Part shown: positions 59,538-64,000 of the stretch, in pieces
Numbering within the stretch: the stretch's first letter is position 1
How the letters are laid out: each line of letters starts with the position of its first letter
DNA from: Rapana venosa
Lineage: Eukaryota; Mollusca; Gastropoda; Neogastropoda; Muricidae
Assembly: GCA_028751875.1 (NCBI GenBank)
Contig: CM054155.1
Coordinates: forward strand, 13,756,314-13,820,313
DNA length: 64,000 nucleotides
Direction of reading: 5' to 3'
Position numbers and translations under genes: made by a program
Notes under the pieces: model-generated
Databases searched by the model: none
Seen by the model: the letters and a program-made list of their open reading frames with translations, nothing else
What the model was told of the DNA's origin: nothing

Positions 59538-61200
59538 TGACAAAACTAGCAGTACCCTTGCATGGCTGCTCAAATTCAATCTAAAGAAGCCACACTGAAT
59601 TTTACAATTTCCTAAACTTGGCCAGATGGGGGCCATGGTATCTATCTATTCAAGATAATTAGACAAATTTAGAGTGTAACGACATGAAATTAGAATTTCA
59701 CAGAGAGAGAGAGAGAGAATTGCAAATACCCAAAGGTGTGAGCTGTTAAACTTACTATGTGCAGAAATCATTGTGGCTCGGCAGTCAAGAGCAAAAGTAA
59801 AACTGCGATAATAATAGCCATGTATAACATGTCGTCTACAAGTATGCTGACATATTTTCAAATGGCCAAACGCCACTGTTTTCTGTACAAGAGTTGCAAT
59901 CTTTGAGATAATCACGAGAACACTACAGTTGTTAATTATAGGCGAGCCAATCCGATAGATGTACTAATGAAACATTATCAGTAAAACAACCCCATCTGTC
60001 CCCGCCTCGTTGTTTTGGCTTTTTACGCAACAGTTCTGTTCATATGTCTGTACTTTTAATGGGATGATGCCTGTATTCTCTGCTCATAATGTTGTTTTCG
60101 CAGGTAGATGTCGAAAGCTGTTCCTGCCGTTTTACTAAATTGTAGCTTATTTCCGTTAGTCATTCTTTCAAGTTGTTGAATTACGGGGTGTTGGCCTGGA
60201 TTTGCGTAATAAGCTAGGCTAGTCTACTTTCTTAAGTAGGCTAGTTACCATCACATTGCGATACGTTATTGCCTACACAGGCTAGATGAATGGTGGTACG
60301 CCTAGGTCTATTTCTTTCATGTTTATCATTATGAGTAACTTGCACGTCAGCGAGCAAGCACAACAAATCGTTTATAGCCTAGTTTTAAGGAACGAAATGA
60401 CTGCTGTTGCTGGGATATATTTTATATATAACATAAATAAGCATTTGTACATAAACTTTCGTCTAGTTGCTGATAGTTTATAATAAACAATTATTTTCAA
60501 ATCGGCATAATTACGTCCGTAATGAAGTTTCTTTAAAGACTTAACTATAGCTTTCTTCGTTTGTTATTGAAGAAAAACAATCACACTTTTTAACAAAAAC
60601 CATAAGCGATTACGTAATCTAATATCTATATATTTTACGGAATCTTACTCTTAGTAAGAGACAATTGAATTATGTCCCCTCACGTAACATTCCCATATTT
60701 TCAATGGGTAGGCTATAATAGGCTGTAGCGAGTGGCACATCAAGCAAAAACGCTTGGATATGATAGTATTCCTGACTGCTGTACTTTTTTTAAATTACCC
60801 AGGACTTTCCAGTCACAATATGGACAAATATGAAGCCTGATTAACACTGCTATACTGACCACTTGTGAGTTTCGATTTCAGCTTTTGGGCACTTCTAGTC
60901 AAGCAGTTGTTGATATCTATCGGTGAATGTAGCCCTTACAATACTGTAATGATAGTATACCCCACAGTTCACAGGAGAGCAATGATCCAACTGTTTTACA
61001 TGCGGTGAAACAGGACACTCCCATAATAATGATGCACGTCATACTGTCGTTGGTTAAAATTTCGGCGTAGAGTTTATTTAATGTCCTCGAAAAAACTCAG
61101 ATCCGGGTGTATTGAATTTTGTTGCTTGCTTGTCGATCTAGTTAGTATCCATAGGGCCTGAGAGAATGCCTCAAATTTCACTTTTGTTGTTGTCGTTGTC
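59105..61200. other. Intergenic, no gene recognised
   Basis: Short (GA)n at 59251-59277 and 59494-59538. AT-rich otherwise. Confidence 0.35.
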
Positions 61201-61204
61201 ATTT

Positions 61205-61275
61205 GTAGTAGTAATAGTAGTAGTAGTAGTAGTATCATCATCATCATCATCATCATCAGTAGTAGTAGTAGTAGT
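61205..61275 (+). repeat. (AGT)n(ATC)n(AGT)n
   Basis: Trinucleotide blocks in mirror order. Confidence 0.9.
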
Positions 61276-61279
61276 GTTG

Positions 61280-61306
61280 TTATCACGGTCATGATCACCG
61301 TGATAA
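61280..61306. other. 10-bp inverted repeat TTATCACGGT / ACCGTGATAA
   Basis: Perfect arms at 61280-61289 and 61297-61306 around a 7-nt centre. Possible binding site or chance product of repeats. Confidence 0.6.
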
Positions 61307-61805
61307 TGATGATTGTTGTTTGTTTATTTGTTTACTTTCCAACTTATTTTTGCTATCAAACATACATAATTATTAAACTGTTGACTGTTTGGTGACTTTC
61401 CTGTCTGATCAAACCATGTATCCTTTGTTTATAGTTATTTGTTAGATTAGTTAACAAGCTGTTGCATTAGTTAAGAACAGTATATAAATCAGCCAACAGG
61501 TTTGTTTTGTTTTTTTTAATACTGCGAAGCTTAGCAATGTGTGTAAGTGTACGACAGGACGATCATAAAATTTACATTTACATAATTTACATTTAATGTA
61601 TGTGTTGTCCTGTTAAGGTGATGTCTGTATTCTTGTGATGCTTCTCTGGAGTAAAATATCCGTTTGAACCAATTTCTTTGATTATACATACTGAAACCAG
61701 CCACAGACTAGTTTCCATTTTAAAAAAATAATCCAGCAAAACAATCTACAACAAACTGCCAGCCATGGTGCTCAAACCTTCCAGCATTAACTAAAACACC
61801 CAGTC

Positions 61806-61870
61806 TCAGAATCAGAATCACACTTCTGAATCAGAATCACACTTCTGAATCAGAATCACACTTCTGAATC
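61806..61870 (+). repeat. 19-20-bp tandem repeat, 3 copies
   Basis: aatcagaatcacacttctg repeated perfectly. Confidence 0.92.
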
Positions 61871-61904
61871 TGGGCCATTTTTATGAGTATGTGTTTCCCC
61901 CCCC

Positions 61905-62125
61905 TTAAATCTTCTTAGTACTTTGGATGAGACTGTAAACCCAGGCCCAGTGTGCGTAGGCACGCAGAACGTCTTGTGCACGCGTTAAAACCTGTTCGGC
62001 TTTTCTGAAGAGTAGGCCATTCTGTGCAGGTGGGAGTGGATGAGAATAGTTTGCTATAAAAAAGGCATGCACACATGTATGTAAAAAGTGTAGATGAGTG
62101 CTTAGTCCATTATCCTCAAAATAGA
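61905..62125 (+). repeat. SINE-A, head-truncated
   Basis: ggatgagactgtaaacccag, gagtaggccattctgtgca, ccattatcctcaaaata match the family. Confidence 0.78.
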
Positions 62126-62195
62126 AGTAGGAATGAATGGATGGACGGATGAATGAATGAATGAATGAATGAATGAATGAATGGATGAATAAGCA
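62126..62195 (+). repeat. (GAAT)n/(GGAT)n
   Basis: Tetranucleotide repeat directly at the SINE-A 3' end, as expected for growth from a SINE tail. Confidence 0.88.
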
Positions 62196-62296
62196 GTAGG
62201 GGCCTACTACTACTGGATTGACTGATATGTAATAGACTGAAAAACTGAAACAGACTTAGAGACCTAGAGAGAGAGAGCACTCTCACAAAAATTCCA

Positions 62297-62299
<3 letters not shown>

Positions 62300-62332
<33 letters not shown>
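62300..62332 (+). repeat. (GT)n
   Basis: About 16 units. Confidence 0.93.
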
Positions 62333-62334
<2 letters not shown>

Positions 62335-62867
62335 TTCTCAGTAGCAAGCTGGACATTCAGTTTTGACCTTATTGCAGTCACGGTCCTTTGTCGTCTTCTT
62401 CTCAAAAAACAAACAAACAAAATAAACAACAACAACAAAAACCCTGCTGTTATTCCATTCTAGTTTTCTACTTTATTAGACTATCAATACATTCGTTGTT
62501 GCCGTTGATGCTCTCGGCACGTCATCACTAGATATCTATTCAACTTTTAAGTCAATTACTTTGTTTCCTAGATAATTGTTATAGTTGTATTGACATGAGA
62601 GTCCTCTCCAAACCTCTGATTACTATCCCCATTTTCATTATCTAAGCGTCTTCACTCTTATTTTCTACACCATTTATGAAATCAGTGATCTAAGGAGGAG
62701 GGGGGCGGGGGGCAGTTTTCATGAATGTCTTTTGAGAAGCACGTTAGCTGGGACGTAACTCGTGTGCCACATTTTCATCAGCACAGTATTATCTCCCTTA
62801 CACCACAAGACCTGGGGGGGAAACTCTCAGGACTATTGTGATGGGTGCATAAAAATTATAATATAAT
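62333..62867. other. Intergenic, no gene recognised
   Basis: No coding signature. Confidence 0.35.
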
Positions 62868-63222
62868 TTATTTTATTTTATTAATTTTTCCTTTATATCG
62901 AAGATAATGGAATAAGCACTCGTGTATTTTTTTAACGTCCAGTCTCCGTGTGTATGGGGTTTTGTAAATATTGTCATCTGTTCCCACCGGCACACAATGG
63001 CCTACTCTTTCGAAAAGCTGAACAGGATTTAGCGTGTGCGCAAGATGTTCTGCGTGCGTTCGCACATGGGGCCTCAGTTTATAGTCTCATCCGAAGGACT
63101 TTTGGGGAGAGTGTAGTCTGCACTGATGTTAACTCCAGGGCAAAAATCCCCTTGAATGGGATTCGAACCCGGGTCGTCAGATTGCGAGCGCAATGTTCAA
63201 ACCTCTAGGCTATCCCACCTAC
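62868..63222 (-). repeat. SINE-A, near full length
   Basis: Minus strand: GATAGCCTAGAGGTTTGAAC head, GGGTTCGAATCCC B box, full body, then TAAAA-type tail to 62868. Confidence 0.84.
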
Positions 63223-63782
63223 ATTCTCACTAGCAACTTATCTTTCGTGATAAACGTTGTTCAGCGTTTCTGGATTAGCAAGCAAATTGTGTCTCATACA
63301 CTTTGTGTGGGTAAAAATGTTCTCGGTCGGAAAAAGAAATAAAGGAAGAAAATTGGGGACACATTAAGTCAAAGTTTTATTTCCAGATGGTACATTGAAT
63401 AAGCAAAAAACACTTCATTTCCTTCGTCAAGCCATCTACAAGAAGAAAAAAACAATAACAACAACAACAACAAAACAACAACACACAAACAAAAACACCA
63501 AACCTTATTGAAAAGGAAATTATAATGATAAAGATGACGATGGTGACTACGACGATGATGATATCAATAAACAATGACGATTACTACTGCCACAAATATC
63601 AATAAAGACGATGATAATTATGATGAAACTACTAATCAAAAACATTACAGCAGATCATGTTTCATTATCCACATGACAAGAATATAAAGATATTCACGTT
63701 ACAAGAAGTAAGTGTCTAGGCTAACAGATCCTAGCAAGTTCTTTTCTGGGTAGCCATCTTCAGGGAATGAAAAAAAGTAGTA
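63223..63782. other. Intergenic with repeat F copy
   Basis: 63366-63440 shares tttatttccagatggtacat with 1864-1960. AAC-rich 63450-63500. No gene. Confidence 0.5.
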
Positions 63783-64000
63783 AAAAAAGGTGTCCCACAA
63801 CCTATAAGGTCGTAGGGGAGCGAGGCAGTCAGACACCTCACTTCTCTAGGGCTAGCATATTGAGGGCGGCGCCCATCTCCTCTCCCTCGCTGCTTTACCT
63901 TCCCTGACCCTAAAGAGGGCAGGTACCTATGTACAGCTGGGTGAACTGGGGGACTGTACTGAAGCCAAGGTGCGTAAACGGTCACCCATCCAACTAGTAA
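63783..64000 (-). repeat. SINE-B, cut by the window end
   Basis: Body ggtcgtaggggagcgaggc, gagggcggcgcccatctcc and the start of the 5S-like part (aacggtcacccatccaa). The tRNA head would lie beyond 64000. Confidence 0.85.

Overview
The window is animal nuclear DNA, most likely from a marine lophotrochozoan and probably a gastropod mollusc. The evidence is split genes with GT-AG introns, very dense microsatellites, several tRNA-derived SINE families, RTE-like and CR1/L2-like LINE remnants, piggyBac-type elements with TTAA target sites, and a Mig-2/Mtl-type Rho GTPase. The species assignment is an inference. No bacterial operon, CRISPR array or virus is present.

Two protein-coding genes can be supported. 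Gene A (+ strand, 1370-13650) is the 3' part of a larger gene. Four exons with matching phases encode 364 residues: an Ala/Pro/Ser-rich low-complexity region, then a short coiled coil and a C-terminus ending in ESII, which fits a class I PDZ ligand. I cannot name it with confidence. Gene B (- strand, coding 55510 to 42498) is complete: five coding exons give a 195-residue Rho-family GTPase of the Mig-2/Mtl (Rac/RhoG-like) type, with every nucleotide-binding motif and a CTVL prenylation box.

Layout: 1-1369 minisatellite and SINE pieces; 1370-13650 gene A, whose first visible intron is largely simple-sequence arrays (TGTAG, AGT/AGG, GGGTG/GGGTA with strand switches); 13651-15210 its probable 3'UTR; 15211-26650 repeat-rich intergenic DNA with LINE and SINE fragments and a cluster of CRE-like sites; 26650-42497 AT-rich, gene-poor DNA that could be intergenic or an extremely long 3'UTR of gene B; 42498-55622 gene B, whose introns hold three piggyBac-type TTAA elements and a tandemly copied splice acceptor; 55623-58460 upstream DNA with very long G and C homopolymers and a promoter-like cluster; 58461-64000 intergenic DNA with more SINEs.

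The most interesting material is structural. A composite SINE carries a tRNA-like head joined to a 5S-rRNA-like segment. A CR1/L2-like LINE shares its 3' end with a tRNA SINE. Nested insertions can be read down to their target-site duplications. A degenerate piggyBac element sits in the conserved TTAA of a SINE. Paired subterminal CCGGAA/TTCCGG palindromes are shared by the TTAA elements. Several homopolymers and microsatellites lie inside, and seem to have grown from, short runs in mobile elements.
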